Of a stretch of DNA of 64,000 nt, positions 7,885 to 16,962 are shown one piece after another. Source of the DNA: Saccharothrix sp. ALI-22-I (GTDB lineage Bacteria > Actinomycetota > Actinomycetes > Mycobacteriales > Pseudonocardiaceae); assembly GCF_001984175.1 (NCBI RefSeq), contig NZ_MTQP01000069.1, positions 868,001 to 932,000 of the forward strand. The letters run 5' to 3'. Within the stretch, counting starts at the first letter, position 1, and the number at the start of each line of letters is the position of its first letter. The translations under genes and the position numbers were made by a program. Below the pieces are notes generated by a model, which had not been told where the DNA came from, did not search any database, and saw only the letters and a program-made list of their open reading frames with translations.

Positions 7885-8173
7885 CCGTCGCCGCGCCGTA
7901 CAGCCCCGCCACGATCACGCAGATCAGGAAGAACACCGCGAACGCGAACCCGGTCGCGCCCCGGGCGATCAACGCGAAGATCAGACCGGCCGCGAGGAAC
8001 CCGTTGTACAACCCCTGGTTGGCCGCCAGCACCTTCGACTCGGCGGCGAACTCCTCCGTGGTGCCGAACGTCGCCCGGCCGCGCGGGGTGTTCCAGAGGA
8101 ACATCTCCAGCACGACGATGTAGAGGTGGATGGCCGCGACGAGCGCGGTGAGGACATCTGCGGCGATCTGCAC
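7811..8173 (-). CDS. DUF1304 small membrane protein
   Basis: 120 aa with four transmembrane helices and the family signature HLYIVVLEMFLW near the N-terminus, then NQGLYNGFLAAGL. The start is GTG 8173 and a divergent promoter region of 36 bp separates it from the spermidine-synthase-like gene. DUF1304 proteins have no known function. The gene runs convergently into YibE/F and overlaps its 3' end by 74 nt. Confidence 0.85.
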   Translation of the reverse strand: MQIAADVLTALVAAIHLYIVVLEMFLWNTPRGRATFGTTEEFAAESKVLAANQGLYNGFLAAGLIFALIARGATGFAFAVFFLICVIVAGLYGAATVSRRILLVQSVPAAIALSLVLLAR

Positions 8174-8209
8174 GACTGTGCAGCGTAGCCACCCTGGATA
8201 ATCATCGGC

Positions 8210-9073
8210 GTGGGACGGATCCGGAAAGCCGACGAGACCATCAGCCGGGAGGTCGACTCGGGCATCGCGGAGTTGGTCCCCGACCCCGACGTGTCCAGGG
8301 CGTGGATGCTGCGCCTGAACGGCACGCCGCAGTCCCACGTCGACCTGGACGACCCGACCCACCTGGAGTTCGAGTACCTGCGCAGACTCGGCCACGTCGC
8401 CGACCTGATCGCACCGGGCAGCGACCCGATCCGGGCCCTGCACCTGGGCGGCGGCGCGCTCACCCTGCCCCGGTACATCGCGACCACGCGGCCGCGGTCC
8501 AGCCAGCAGGTGGTGGAGATCGACGCGGCGTTGATCGACCTGGTCCGCGGCATCCTCCCGCTGGACCGGAACTGGCGGCTGCGCATCCGCAACGGCGACG
8601 CGCGGGCCGTGCTGGAGAAGGCGCCGGAGGCCGCGTTCGACCTGGTCGTGACGGACGTGTTCGCCGGCGCCCGGACGCCCGCGCACCTGACGTCGGTCGA
8701 GTTCGTGGCGCTGGCGTCGCGCACCCTGCGCCCGGACGGCGTCTACACGGCGAACATCGGCGATGGCGGCAAGCTGGCGTTCGCCAAGGCCCAGGCCGCC
8801 ACGGTCCGGGCCGTGTTCCCGCACGTGTGCGTGCTGGCCGAGCCCGCGGTGTTCCGGGGAAGGCGCTTCGGCAACTTCGTGCTCGTCGGCTCGCACGTGG
8901 AGCTGCCGGTGGCGGCCCTGACCAGGCTCACCGCCGGCGACCCGTTCCCGGGGCGCGTCGAACACGACGACTCCCTGATCCGGTTCATCGGCGGAGCGCC
9001 ACCGACGACGGACGCGACGGCCACCCAGTCACCCCCGCCACCCAAGGGCACATGGGGCCTGCCCGACGAGTGA
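8210..9073 (+). CDS. Spermidine-synthase-like methyltransferase-fold protein
   Basis: 287 aa, GTG start. The SAM-binding Rossmann fold is visible: ALHLGGGALTLPRYI (motif I, about residue 80), QQVVEIDAALIDLVR (motif II) and DLVVTDVFAGARTPAHLTS (about residue 145). This matches the actinobacterial single-domain spermidine synthase-like proteins, which often lack proof of aminopropyltransferase activity. No polyamine biosynthesis gene is nearby. The C-terminal 30 residues are Pro/Thr-rich. An orphan methyltransferase is the alternative. Confidence 0.8.
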   Translation: MGRIRKADETISREVDSGIAELVPDPDVSRAWMLRLNGTPQSHVDLDDPTHLEFEYLRRLGHVADLIAPGSDPIRALHLGGGALTLPRYIATTRPRSSQQVVEIDAALIDLVRGILPLDRNWRLRIRNGDARAVLEKAPEAAFDLVVTDVFAGARTPAHLTSVEFVALASRTLRPDGVYTANIGDGGKLAFAKAQAATVRAVFPHVCVLAEPAVFRGRRFGNFVLVGSHVELPVAALTRLTAGDPFPGRVEHDDSLIRFIGGAPPTTDATATQSPPPPKGTWGLPDE

Positions 9074-9110
9074 CCCCCCGCCGTACCCGGTCAGGTCCGG
9101 TCGGGGCTGT

Positions 9111-9734
9111 CTAGTCCAAGCTGGAGACGAACCGGGAGATGGCCTCGGGGGTCAGCTTCTGGGCCAGGCGGCCCGTCGGGGCCATCGAGCCCAGCTTGTA
9201 GAGCGGGCGGTCGGCGGCGGCCAGGCCGCGGGCCTCGGCGCGGAGTTGGGCGATGAGCAGCTCGGAGAACACCAGACCCGGCGCGTCGCCCCGGCCGGCG
9301 AGCGCGTCGGCCACCTTGCGCAGCCCCAGGACGCCCTGCTCCCGCCCACCCGTGCCCGCGTAGATCGCCAACGCCAGGTTGATCGCCTTGCCGCCACCCC
9401 GCACGAACAGGCCCACGGTCCGGGTGCCGCGCATGTCCGTGACCAGCAGGTCCAGCTGGTCGGCCGTGTGCAGGTCCACCGAACGCGTGCCGAAGGCGCG
9501 CACGGACAGCACGTGACCTTCCAGCCACACCCGCCGCCGCGCCTCCGACCACGCCAACATCAACAACGGCACGGCGAACACCGCCGCCGTCACCAGACCG
9601 GCGGTCCGCCCCGCGAGCAGCCCCAGCAACCCGCCGAACGCGGCGGCGACGATCAGCGCGCCGATGGCCACCGTCCGCGCGCGCCGACGCACCGCCTTCG
9701 GGTCGAGCAGGTCAAGGGCAGTCCGCTCGCTCAC
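9111..9734 (-). CDS. Conserved actinobacterial membrane protein of unknown function
   Basis: 207 aa. Two adjacent transmembrane helices (about residues 22–61) are followed by a soluble domain containing [18 protein letters not shown], which resembles bacterial PH-like domains, and a helical C-terminus ([14 protein letters not shown]). The start overlaps the hisS stop by 4 nt, so it is translationally coupled to hisS and probably cotranscribed. I do not recognise a function. Confidence 0.7.
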   Translation of the reverse strand: MSERTALDLLDPKAVRRRARTVAIGALIVAAAFGGLLGLLAGRTAGLVTAAVFAVPLLMLAWSEARRRVWLEGHVLSVRAFGTRSVDLHTADQLDLLVTDMRGTRTVGLFVRGGGKAINLALAIYAGTGGREQGVLGLRKVADALAGRGDAPGLVFSELLIAQLRAEARGLAAADRPLYKLGSMAPTGRLAQKLTPEAISRFVSSLD

Positions 9735-10993
9735 CGGCCCAACGCCTCCAGCACCGAGATCACCACGTCGTCCAGCGGCACGGAACGCTGGTCACCCGAC
9801 GCCAACTCCTTGACCTGCACGACCCCGGCCTCGATGTCCCGCTCGCCCAGTACCAGCGCGAACCGCGCGCCCGACCGGTCGGCGCCCTTCATCGCGCCCT
9901 TGAGCCCCTTGCCGCCGTAAGCGAGGTCGAACCGCACACCGGCCGCCCGCAACGGCGCCGACAACGCGACCAGCCGCGCCTTGGCCGCCTCGCCCAACGG
10001 CACGCCGTACACGTCGCACCGCGTCGGGTCACCCGGCGACACGCCCTCGACCTGGCACGCCAGCAGCGCCCGGTCCACCCCGAGGCCGAACCCGACCCCG
10101 GACAGCGGCTGCCCGCCCAACTGCTCCATCAACCCGTCGTAACGCCCGCCGCCGCCGATACCGGACTGCGCGCCCAACCCGTCGTGCACGAACTCGAACG
10201 TCGTCTTCGTGTAGTAGTCCAGGCCGCGCACCATCCGCGGGTTCTCCGCGAACTTCACGCCCAGGTCGCCGAGATACCCCTTGACCTGCTCGTAGTGGGC
10301 CAGCGACTCGGCCGACAGGTTGTCCACCATCAGCGGCGCGTCGGCGACCAGCTCCCGCACCTCGGGCCGCTTGTCGTCCAGCACCCGCAACGGGTTGAGC
10401 GCCGCCCGCCGCCGCGTCTCCTCGTCCAACGGCAGCCCCGCCAGGAACGCCTGCAACTTCTCCCGGTACTGCGGACGGCAGGTGGCGTCGCCCAGCGACG
10501 TCAGCTCCAACCGGAACCCGGTCAGCCCCAACGCCCGGAACCCGGCGTCGGCGACCGCGATGACCTCGGCGTCCAACGCCGGGTCGTCCACGCCGACCGC
10601 CTCGATGCCGACCTGGTGGAACTGCCGGTACCGCCCGGCCTGGGGCTGCTCGGCGCGGAAGAACTGCCCCGCGTAGGCGAGTTTCACCGGCAGCTGGCCG
10701 CGGTCGAGGCCGTGCTCGATGACCGCGCGCATCACGCCCGCCGTGCCCTCGGGCCGCAGTGTGATGGACCGGCCGCCGCGGTCGGTGAACGTGTACATCT
10801 CCTTGCTGACCACGTCGGTCGACTCGCCGACACCGCGCGCGAACAGCGCGGTGTCCTCGAAGACGGGCAGCTCGATGTAGCCGTAGCCCGCACGGCGCGC
10901 GGACTCCACGAGCGTGTCGCGGACAGCCAGGAACGAGGCGGAGGTCGGCGGGAAGTAGTCGGGGACGCCCTTGGGCGCCGCGAAAGTCGTCAC
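9731..10993 (-). CDS. hisS: Histidyl-tRNA synthetase
   Basis: 420 aa, normal length for bacterial HisRS; GTG start. Class II motifs are clear: motif 1 around [20 protein letters not shown], motif 2 [19 protein letters not shown] (about residue 110), the histidine-specific [13 protein letters not shown] and motif 3 [13 protein letters not shown]. The C-terminal anticodon-binding domain follows. It charges tRNA-His in the cytoplasm. The gene lies 4 nt downstream of the MBL hydrolase gene on the same strand and overlaps the downstream membrane protein gene. Confidence 0.97.
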   Translation of the reverse strand: MTTFAAPKGVPDYFPPTSASFLAVRDTLVESARRAGYGYIELPVFEDTALFARGVGESTDVVSKEMYTFTDRGGRSITLRPEGTAGVMRAVIEHGLDRGQLPVKLAYAGQFFRAEQPQAGRYRQFHQVGIEAVGVDDPALDAEVIAVADAGFRALGLTGFRLELTSLGDATCRPQYREKLQAFLAGLPLDEETRRRAALNPLRVLDDKRPEVRELVADAPLMVDNLSAESLAHYEQVKGYLGDLGVKFAENPRMVRGLDYYTKTTFEFVHDGLGAQSGIGGGGRYDGLMEQLGGQPLSGVGFGLGVDRALLACQVEGVSPGDPTRCDVYGVPLGEAAKARLVALSAPLRAAGVRFDLAYGGKGLKGAMKGADRSGARFALVLGERDIEAGVVQVKELASGDQRSVPLDDVVISVLEALGR

Positions 10994-10997
10994 GGTT

Positions 10998-11699
10998 CTA
11001 CAGTCCTCGGTGCGGTGCGGCCGGCGCGTCGGGCGAACCCAGTTCCAGCAGGAACGGGTTGCCCGCGCGCTCGCGGCCGATGGTCGTCGTGGGCCCGTGG
11101 CCGGGCAGCACCACCGTGTCGTCGGCCAACGTCAACACCTTGGTGCGCAGCGACGTCAGCATCTCGCGGTGGTTGCCACCAGGCAGGTCGGTGCGTCCGA
11201 TGGAGCCGGCGAAGAGGGTGTCGCCGGACAGCACGAGCCGTCCGCCCTCCTCGGTGCCGGCGCGGAACATCACCGACCCGCCGGTATGGCCCGGTGTGTG
11301 GTCGACGGTCAGCCGGAGACCGGCCAGGTCCAGCTCGGCGCCGTCGGCCAGTTCGCGCACCTCGCGCGGCTCCCGCATCTCCAGGTTGCCGCCGAAGAAG
11401 GCCCTCGACTCGGCGCTGATGCCCTTGAGCGGGTCGGACAGCAGCACGCGGTCGTCGGGGTGGATCCACGCCGGGATGTCGTTGCCGTCGCAGACGGGTG
11501 CGACGGAGAACGAGTGGTCGAAGTGCCCGTGCGTCAGCAGCACCGCCACCGGGGAGAGCCGGTGCTCGCGCAGCGCCTCGGCGATCGGCTCGGCCGCGTC
11601 CTGGCCGGGATCGACGACCACGCACGCCCCGCCCGCGCCCGTGGCCAGCACGAAGCAGTTGGCCTGGAGGGCGCCGGTGGGGAACCCGATCACGAGCAC
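10998..11699 (-). CDS. Metallo-beta-lactamase-fold hydrolase (glyoxalase II-like)
   Basis: 233 aa. The metal-binding motif THGHFDH sits near residue 65, with further ligands in [26 protein letters not shown] and PGHGPTTT, typical of the short glyoxalase II-like MBL proteins found next to hisS in many actinobacteria. Likely a thioester hydrolase, substrate unknown. GTG 11699 is chosen because GAGAGG lies 7 nt before it and the protein then starts [15 protein letters not shown] as in homologues. It is 4 nt upstream of hisS. Confidence 0.88.
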   Translation of the reverse strand: MLVIGFPTGALQANCFVLATGAGGACVVVDPGQDAAEPIAEALREHRLSPVAVLLTHGHFDHSFSVAPVCDGNDIPAWIHPDDRVLLSDPLKGISAESRAFFGGNLEMREPREVRELADGAELDLAGLRLTVDHTPGHTGGSVMFRAGTEEGGRLVLSGDTLFAGSIGRTDLPGGNHREMLTSLRTKVLTLADDTVVLPGHGPTTTIGRERAGNPFLLELGSPDAPAAPHRGL

Positions 11700-11843
11700 G
11701 GGAGCACCTCTCGACGGCAACGGATCTACAACGGATCCCTGTGGACCCCTCAACCAGCCTATCCGGCATACACCAGTCACATACCTGCCCCCTAGACTGC
11801 TGACCGATCGTCGCCGTCGACGCAGAGATCAGGGAGGTTGCAG

Positions 11844-12692
11844 GTGCCGACCAACGTGCAGCGCCGCGAGCAGGCCAAGCGGAAGCTGGAGCGCCAGCTC
11901 GTCCGCAGGGCGGAGCGCGCGAAGCGGCGCCGGGTGATCGCTGTGGTCGCGACGGCGCTCACCGTCGTCGTGGTCGCGGGCGGTGTGTACTGGTTCGCCA
12001 CGACCGACTTCAGCAGCACCGGGGACGACGCGGCCGCCGCCTCGACCCCTCCGTCGGCCTCGAACGACGCCCCGGCGGCCATCCCGACCGAGCTGCACCC
12101 GGCGATCAAGCGCCCCACGCCGCTCGGCGCGCAGGTGTCGTGCGAGTACCCGGCCGGCCAGGAGCAGGCGAGCAAAGAGGTCAAGGCCCCCGAGGCCGGC
12201 CAGGTCTCCGCCGAGGGCACCGTGAGCGCGACGCTCGGCACCTCGATCGGCGACCTCAAGCTGACCCTCGACCGCACGCTCGCGCCGTGCGCGGTGAACA
12301 GCTTCGTCAGCCTCATCCAGCAGGGATATTTCAACGACACCACCTGCCACCGCCTGACCACCTCCGGCATCCAGGTGCTCCAGTGCGGCGACCCGAGTGC
12401 CACGGGCAGTGGCGGCCCGGGCTACAGCTTCAAGGACGAGGTGTTCCCGGAGCTGACCTACGGCCGCGGTGTGCTGGCGATGGCCAACTCGGGCCCGGAC
12501 ACCAACGGCAGCCAGTTCTTCATCGTCTACGGCGACGGCCAGAACCTGGAGCCGAAGTACACGGTGTTCGGCACCGTGGACGAGGAAAGCCTGAAGAAGG
12601 TCGACGAGGTCGCGAAGGCCGGCACGGAAAGCGGCACGGGCGACGGCAAGCCGAAGACCCCGGTCGACATCAAGACCGCCGCCGTCGCCTAG
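11844..12692 (+). CDS. Cyclophilin-type peptidyl-prolyl isomerase, membrane-anchored
   Basis: 282 aa. A basic, Lys/Arg-rich cytoplasmic start is followed by one transmembrane segment (about residues 34–55), a Ser/Ala/Pro linker and a cyclophilin domain from about residue 120. The catalytic-face motifs are FHR-equivalent TCHRLTTSGIQVLQCGD, GVLAMANSGPDTNGSQFFI and TVFGTV. The isomerase domain should be extracytoplasmic, acting in folding of exported proteins. GTG 11844 is preferred over TTG 11838 because GGGAGG at 11831–11836 is well spaced. Convergent with rel, separated by a strong terminator. Confidence 0.92.
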   Translation: MPTNVQRREQAKRKLERQLVRRAERAKRRRVIAVVATALTVVVVAGGVYWFATTDFSSTGDDAAAASTPPSASNDAPAAIPTELHPAIKRPTPLGAQVSCEYPAGQEQASKEVKAPEAGQVSAEGTVSATLGTSIGDLKLTLDRTLAPCAVNSFVSLIQQGYFNDTTCHRLTTSGIQVLQCGDPSATGSGGPGYSFKDEVFPELTYGRGVLAMANSGPDTNGSQFFIVYGDGQNLEPKYTVFGTVDEESLKKVDEVAKAGTESGTGDGKPKTPVDIKTAAVA

Positions 12693-12718
12693 AGGCCGAC
12701 ACCTCGTCCCTCACGGAC

Positions 12719-12763
12719 ACGCAGGGGCCCGGCACTCGGGAGAGGAGTGCCGGGCCCCTGCGT
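12719..12763. terminator. Bidirectional rho-independent-type terminator
   Basis: Perfect 19-bp stem (12719–12737 with 12745–12763) and 7-nt loop GGGAGAG, between the convergent cyclophilin and rel genes. An outer inverted repeat TCACGGAC (12711–12718) / GTCCGTGA (12775–12782) brackets it. Confidence 0.9.
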
Positions 12764-12838
12764 CTTCCCCGTCTGTCCGTGAGGACGACATGCCGGATAG
12801 TGACACCAGCCCCTGACGTTTCGCTGACGCGACCCGCG

Positions 12839-15139
12839 CTAGGACGCCGACGTCACCCGGTACACGTCGTACACGCCCTCCACGCTGCGCACCGCCTTGA
12901 GCACGTGGCCGAGGTGCTTCGGGTCGCCCATCTCGAACGAGAACCGGCTCACCGCGACCCGGTCCCGTGACGTGGTCACCGACGCCGACAGGATGTTGAC
13001 CTTCTCGTCGGCCAGCACCTTCGTCACGTCGGACAGCAGCCGGTGCCGGTCCAGCGCCTCGACCTGGATCGCCACCAGGAACACCGAGGACGATGACGGC
13101 GCCCACTCGACGTCCAGCAGCCGTTCCGGCGTCTTCAGCAGCTCGTCCGCGTTGGTGCAGTCGGTCCGGTGCACGGACACCCCACCACCACGGGTCACGA
13201 AGCCGAGGATGTCGTCACCGGGCACGGGCGTGCAGCAGCGGGCCAGCTTGACCCACACGTCGGCCGCGTCCTTGACGATGACACCGGCGTCACCGGTGAC
13301 CCGCCGCCTGGCCACGGTGGACGGCGTGGACCGCTCGGCCAGCTCCTCCTCGGCGTGCTCGACACCGCCGAGCTGCGCGACCAGCCGCTGCACCACGTGC
13401 CGGGCGGAGGTGTGCCCCTCCCCCACGGCCGCGTACAGCGCGGACACGTCGGGGTAGTGCAGTTCCTTCGACAGCGCACCCATCGAATTGGCCGACACCA
13501 GCCGCTGCAGCGGCAGCCCGACCCGCCGGACCTCCTTGGCGATGGCGTCCTTGCCGACCTCGACGGCCTCTTCCTTGCGCTCCTTCGCGAACCACTGCTT
13601 GATCTTCGCCTTGGCCCTCGGCGAGGCCGCGAAGGTCAGCCAGTCGCGGGACGGGCCCGCGCCTTCCGCCTTCGACGTGAAGATCTCGATGACCTCGCCG
13701 TTTTCGAGCTTGCGCTCCAGCGCGACCAGCCGCCCGTTCACCCGGGCGCCGATGCACCGGTGCCCGACCTCGGTGTGCACGGCGTAGGCGAAGTCGACCG
13801 GCGTGGACCCGGTCGGCAACGTCACCACGTCGCCCTTGGGCGTGAACACGAAGATCTCCCGCGCGGCCAGGTCGAACCGCAGCGACTCCAGGAACTCGCC
13901 GGGGTCGGCGGCCTCCCGCTGCCAGTCCAGCAGCTGCCGCATCCAGGCCATCTCGTCGACTTCGACGCCCTTGCCGTTGTGCGTGCCGCGCGTCTCCTTG
14001 TACCGCCAGTGCGCCGCGATGCCGTACTCGGCGGTGCGGTGCATGTCGTAGGTCCGGATCTGCACTTCCAGCGGCTTGCCGTCCGGCCCGATGACCGTCG
14101 TGTGCAGCGACTGGTACACCCCGAACCGGGGCTGCGCGATGTAGTCCTTGAACCGGCCGGGCATGGGCTGCCACAGCGCGTGCACCACGCCCATCGCCGC
14201 GTAGCAGTCGCGGACCTCGTCCACCTGGATGCGCACGCCGACCAGGTCGTGGATGTCGTCGAAGTCCCGGCCGCGCACGATCATCTTCTGGTGGATCGAG
14301 TAGTAGTGCTTGGGCCGGCCCTCGACCTTGGCGGTGATCCGGGCCGCCTCCAACTGCTGCCCCAGCTCCGTGATCACCCCGCCCAGGTACGTGTCGCGGG
14401 ACGGCGCGCGGTTGGCCACCAGCCGCACGATCTCGTCGTACTTCTTCGGCTGGAGGATCGCGAACGCCAGGTCCTCCAGCTCCCACTTCACCGTCGCCAT
14501 GCCCAGGCGGTGCGCGAGGGGCGCGAGGACCTCCAGCGTCTCGCGCGCCTTGCGGGCCTGCTTCTCCGGCGGCAGGAACCGCATGGTGCGCATGTTGTGC
14601 AGCCGGTCGGCGAGCTTGATGACCAGCACCCGGGGGTCCTTGGCCATCGCGATGACCATCTTGCGGATGGTCTCGGCCTCGGCCGCCGCGCCCAGCTTGA
14701 CCTTGTCCAGCTTGGTCACGCCGTCCACCAGCAGCGCGACCTCGTTGCCGAAGTCGACCCGCAGCTGGTCCAGCGAGTAGTCGGTGTCCTCGACCGTGTC
14801 GTGCAGCAGGGCCGCGACCAGCGTGGTCGTGTCCATGCCCAGCTCGGCCAGGATCGTCGCCACCGCGAGCGGGTGCGTGATGTACGGGTCGCCGGACTTG
14901 CGCCGCTGCGGCCGGTGCTTCTCCTCCGCCACGTCGTAGGCGTGCTGGAGCAGCGCCAGGTCGGCCTTGGGGTGCAGGTCGCAGTGGACGGCGGCCAGCG
15001 GTTCGAGCACCTGCTTGACCGGCGCTGCGCGCTGGGCGGTAATCCGACGTGCCAGCCGCGCGCGCACACGCCTCGTCGCCGACGGCGGCCGTGCGGGCAC
15101 GGGCTGCGACGTCTGGGCGGGTTCGGTGTCCTGGCTCAA
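12839..15139 (-). CDS. relA: Bifunctional (p)ppGpp synthetase/hydrolase Rel
   Basis: 766 aa, full-length RSH protein. The order is HD hydrolase (about residues 65–200, with LLHDTVEDT), synthetase (about 250–400, with [21 protein letters not shown]), TGS (about 430–490, [21 protein letters not shown]), helical/zinc-finger-like region ([18 protein letters not shown]) and ACT (about 685–760). It makes and degrades the stringent alarmone. The start is the uncommon TTG, supported by GAGGAG 5 nt upstream and by the absence of another in-frame start. It is the last member of the ruv–sec–apt–rel run. Confidence 0.96.
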   Translation of the reverse strand: MSQDTEPAQTSQPVPARPPSATRRVRARLARRITAQRAAPVKQVLEPLAAVHCDLHPKADLALLQHAYDVAEEKHRPQRRKSGDPYITHPLAVATILAELGMDTTTLVAALLHDTVEDTDYSLDQLRVDFGNEVALLVDGVTKLDKVKLGAAAEAETIRKMVIAMAKDPRVLVIKLADRLHNMRTMRFLPPEKQARKARETLEVLAPLAHRLGMATVKWELEDLAFAILQPKKYDEIVRLVANRAPSRDTYLGGVITELGQQLEAARITAKVEGRPKHYYSIHQKMIVRGRDFDDIHDLVGVRIQVDEVRDCYAAMGVVHALWQPMPGRFKDYIAQPRFGVYQSLHTTVIGPDGKPLEVQIRTYDMHRTAEYGIAAHWRYKETRGTHNGKGVEVDEMAWMRQLLDWQREAADPGEFLESLRFDLAAREIFVFTPKGDVVTLPTGSTPVDFAYAVHTEVGHRCIGARVNGRLVALERKLENGEVIEIFTSKAEGAGPSRDWLTFAASPRAKAKIKQWFAKERKEEAVEVGKDAIAKEVRRVGLPLQRLVSANSMGALSKELHYPDVSALYAAVGEGHTSARHVVQRLVAQLGGVEHAEEELAERSTPSTVARRRVTGDAGVIVKDAADVWVKLARCCTPVPGDDILGFVTRGGGVSVHRTDCTNADELLKTPERLLDVEWAPSSSSVFLVAIQVEALDRHRLLSDVTKVLADEKVNILSASVTTSRDRVAVSRFSFEMGDPKHLGHVLKAVRSVEGVYDVYRVTSAS

Positions 15140-15264
15140 CCACGCTCCTCGGGTCTAGGAACCGAGGATAACTCCGATCGGACGTCGACCTCGGCAGTGA
15201 GCCGATGAGCGGTGCGGTTCACACGACGAGCAGCACCCGCCGTTCGGTCCGACCGGTCGGATGA

Positions 15265-15783
15265 TCAGACGGTGAGCAGCGCGTTGACCTCACGGCCCGC
15301 CAAGCGGTCACGCCCGCCGAGACCGGGGATCTCCAGCACGACCGAGATGCCCGTCACCACGCCGCCGGCCCGTTCGACCAGCTCGCACGCCGCCGCCGCG
15401 GTGCCACCGGTCGCCAGCACGTCGTCCACCACGACCACGTGCTGACCGGGGGTGATGGCGTCGGCGGGCAGCTCCAGCGTGGCCGTCCCGTACTCCAGGT
15501 CGTACGACACGCGATGGGCCACCGCGGGCAGCTTGCCGGGCTTGCGCAGCGGCACGACGCCGTAGCGCCAGCCGTAGCCGAGCGCGGCGCCCAACAGGAA
15601 CCCGCGCGATTCGATCGCGGCGACGACCTGCGTGTCCGGGTGGATCTTGTCCTGAAGGGCGTCGACCACGGCACGCAGCGCGTCCGGGTCGGCGAGCACC
15701 GGCGTGAGGTCCCGGAAGACGACCCCCGGCAGGGGGAAGTCCGGGACCTCACGCAGCAGCCCTAGGGCGCGGTCCAGCTTCAA
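15265..15783 (-). CDS. apt: Adenine phosphoribosyltransferase
   Basis: 172 aa, the usual length. The PRPP-binding loop VVVVDDVLATGGTAAAA lies near residues 117–133, and the N-terminal FPLPGVVFRDLTPVL and AAIESRGFLLGAALGY segments are family-typical. It salvages adenine to AMP. The start is TTG overlapping the secF stop by 4 nt (TTGA), giving coupling. Placement between secDF and rel is conserved in actinobacteria. Confidence 0.95.
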   Translation of the reverse strand: MKLDRALGLLREVPDFPLPGVVFRDLTPVLADPDALRAVVDALQDKIHPDTQVVAAIESRGFLLGAALGYGWRYGVVPLRKPGKLPAVAHRVSYDLEYGTATLELPADAITPGQHVVVVDDVLATGGTAAAACELVERAGGVVTGISVVLEIPGLGGRDRLAGREVNALLTV

Positions 15784-16961
15784 CGGTGCTTCTTGCCGGT
15801 CGGGCGGCGCCGCGCGTCGCCTGCCTTGCCGTGCCGGGCGGGCACACCCGCCGCGGCCGCCATGGCCTTCTCCTTGCGCAGCTCGGCCTGCAACGACTCG
15901 TCGTCGGTCGACTCCACGATGTCGCCACCGCTGACGGCCTCGCCGCCTGCCTTGCGGGCCAGGTTGTCCCGACGCGCCTGCACCCGCGCGGCCTGCGCCT
16001 TGTAACGGGCGTCGCGCATCTTCAGGTCCACCGCGACCGGGGTCGCGATGAAGATCGACGACAGCGCGCCGATGGCGATACCGGTCAGCTGCACCAGCGC
16101 CAGGTCCTTCAGCGTGCCGACGCCGAGCAGACCCACGCCGATCGCCAGCAGGCCCAGCACCGGCAGCAGCGCGATCAGCGAGGTGTTGATCGAGCGCATC
16201 AGGGTCTGGTTCACCGCCAGGTTCGCCGCCTCGCCGTACGTGCGGCGGGTGAGGCCGAGCAGGCCGCGGGTGTTCTCCCGGACCTTGTCGAACACCACCA
16301 CCGTGTCGTACAGCGAGAAGCCGAGGATGGTGAGCAGACCGATGACCGTGGCGGGCGAGACCTCGAACCCGACGAGCGAGTAGATGCCCGCCGTGATCAG
16401 CACGTCGTGCACCACCGCGACCAGTGCCGCGATCGCCATCGACAACTCGAAGTACAGCGCCAGGAAGATCGCCACCGCGACGAAGAACACCAGGAGCGCG
16501 ATCAGCGCCTTGCCGGTGATCTCACCGCCCCAGGAGGCGGACACCGCGCTGTCGCTGATGGCCTGCGTGCCGCCGTTGGGCTTCAGGTCGTCGTTGAGCG
16601 CGTTCTTGAGCGCGAGCACCTGGTCGGCGTTCAGCGTCTCGGACCGGATCTGGATGGTCGCCGACGCGCCGGAGCCCACGGTCTGCGCCGCGGTCGGCTC
16701 CTCGCCGATGGCCTTCTCGAAGGTGGCCTTGGCCGCCTCGACGCTGATCGTGCCGGACGCGCTCGTGGCCGGCAGCTGGACCCGCGTGCCACCGGTGAAG
16801 TCGATCCCGAGGTTGAACCCCCGGAACACGATCGACGCGATGCAGATCAGCAGGATCAGGCCGAACAGCACGTACCAGCGCTTGCGCTTGCCGACGATGT
16901 CGAACGCGCCATTGCCGACGTAGAGCCGCGTGAAAACGTTGGCCTTCTTCGTCTCGGCCAC
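15780..16961 (-). CDS. secF: Protein translocase subunit SecF
   Basis: 393 aa with six transmembrane helices. The first is near residues 28–48; the SecD/F signature GFNLGIDFTGGTRVQ follows and the C-terminal half holds the five-helix RND-like bundle (VGFEVSPATVIGLLTILGFSLYDTVVVFDKV). A basic cytoplasmic tail ends KKHR. With SecD it forms the proton-driven accessory complex of SecYEG. GTG start 2 nt after the secD stop; its stop overlaps apt. Confidence 0.96.
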   Translation of the reverse strand: MAETKKANVFTRLYVGNGAFDIVGKRKRWYVLFGLILLICIASIVFRGFNLGIDFTGGTRVQLPATSASGTISVEAAKATFEKAIGEEPTAAQTVGSGASATIQIRSETLNADQVLALKNALNDDLKPNGGTQAISDSAVSASWGGEITGKALIALLVFFVAVAIFLALYFELSMAIAALVAVVHDVLITAGIYSLVGFEVSPATVIGLLTILGFSLYDTVVVFDKVRENTRGLLGLTRRTYGEAANLAVNQTLMRSINTSLIALLPVLGLLAIGVGLLGVGTLKDLALVQLTGIAIGALSSIFIATPVAVDLKMRDARYKAQAARVQARRDNLARKAGGEAVSGGDIVESTDDESLQAELRKEKAMAAAAGVPARHGKAGDARRRPTGKKHR

Positions 16962-16962
16962 G

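Noticed and set aside
13169-15208. 679-codon plus-strand open frame opposite rel
   Set aside because: Composition is that of an antisense shadow; rel on the minus strand has full domain support.
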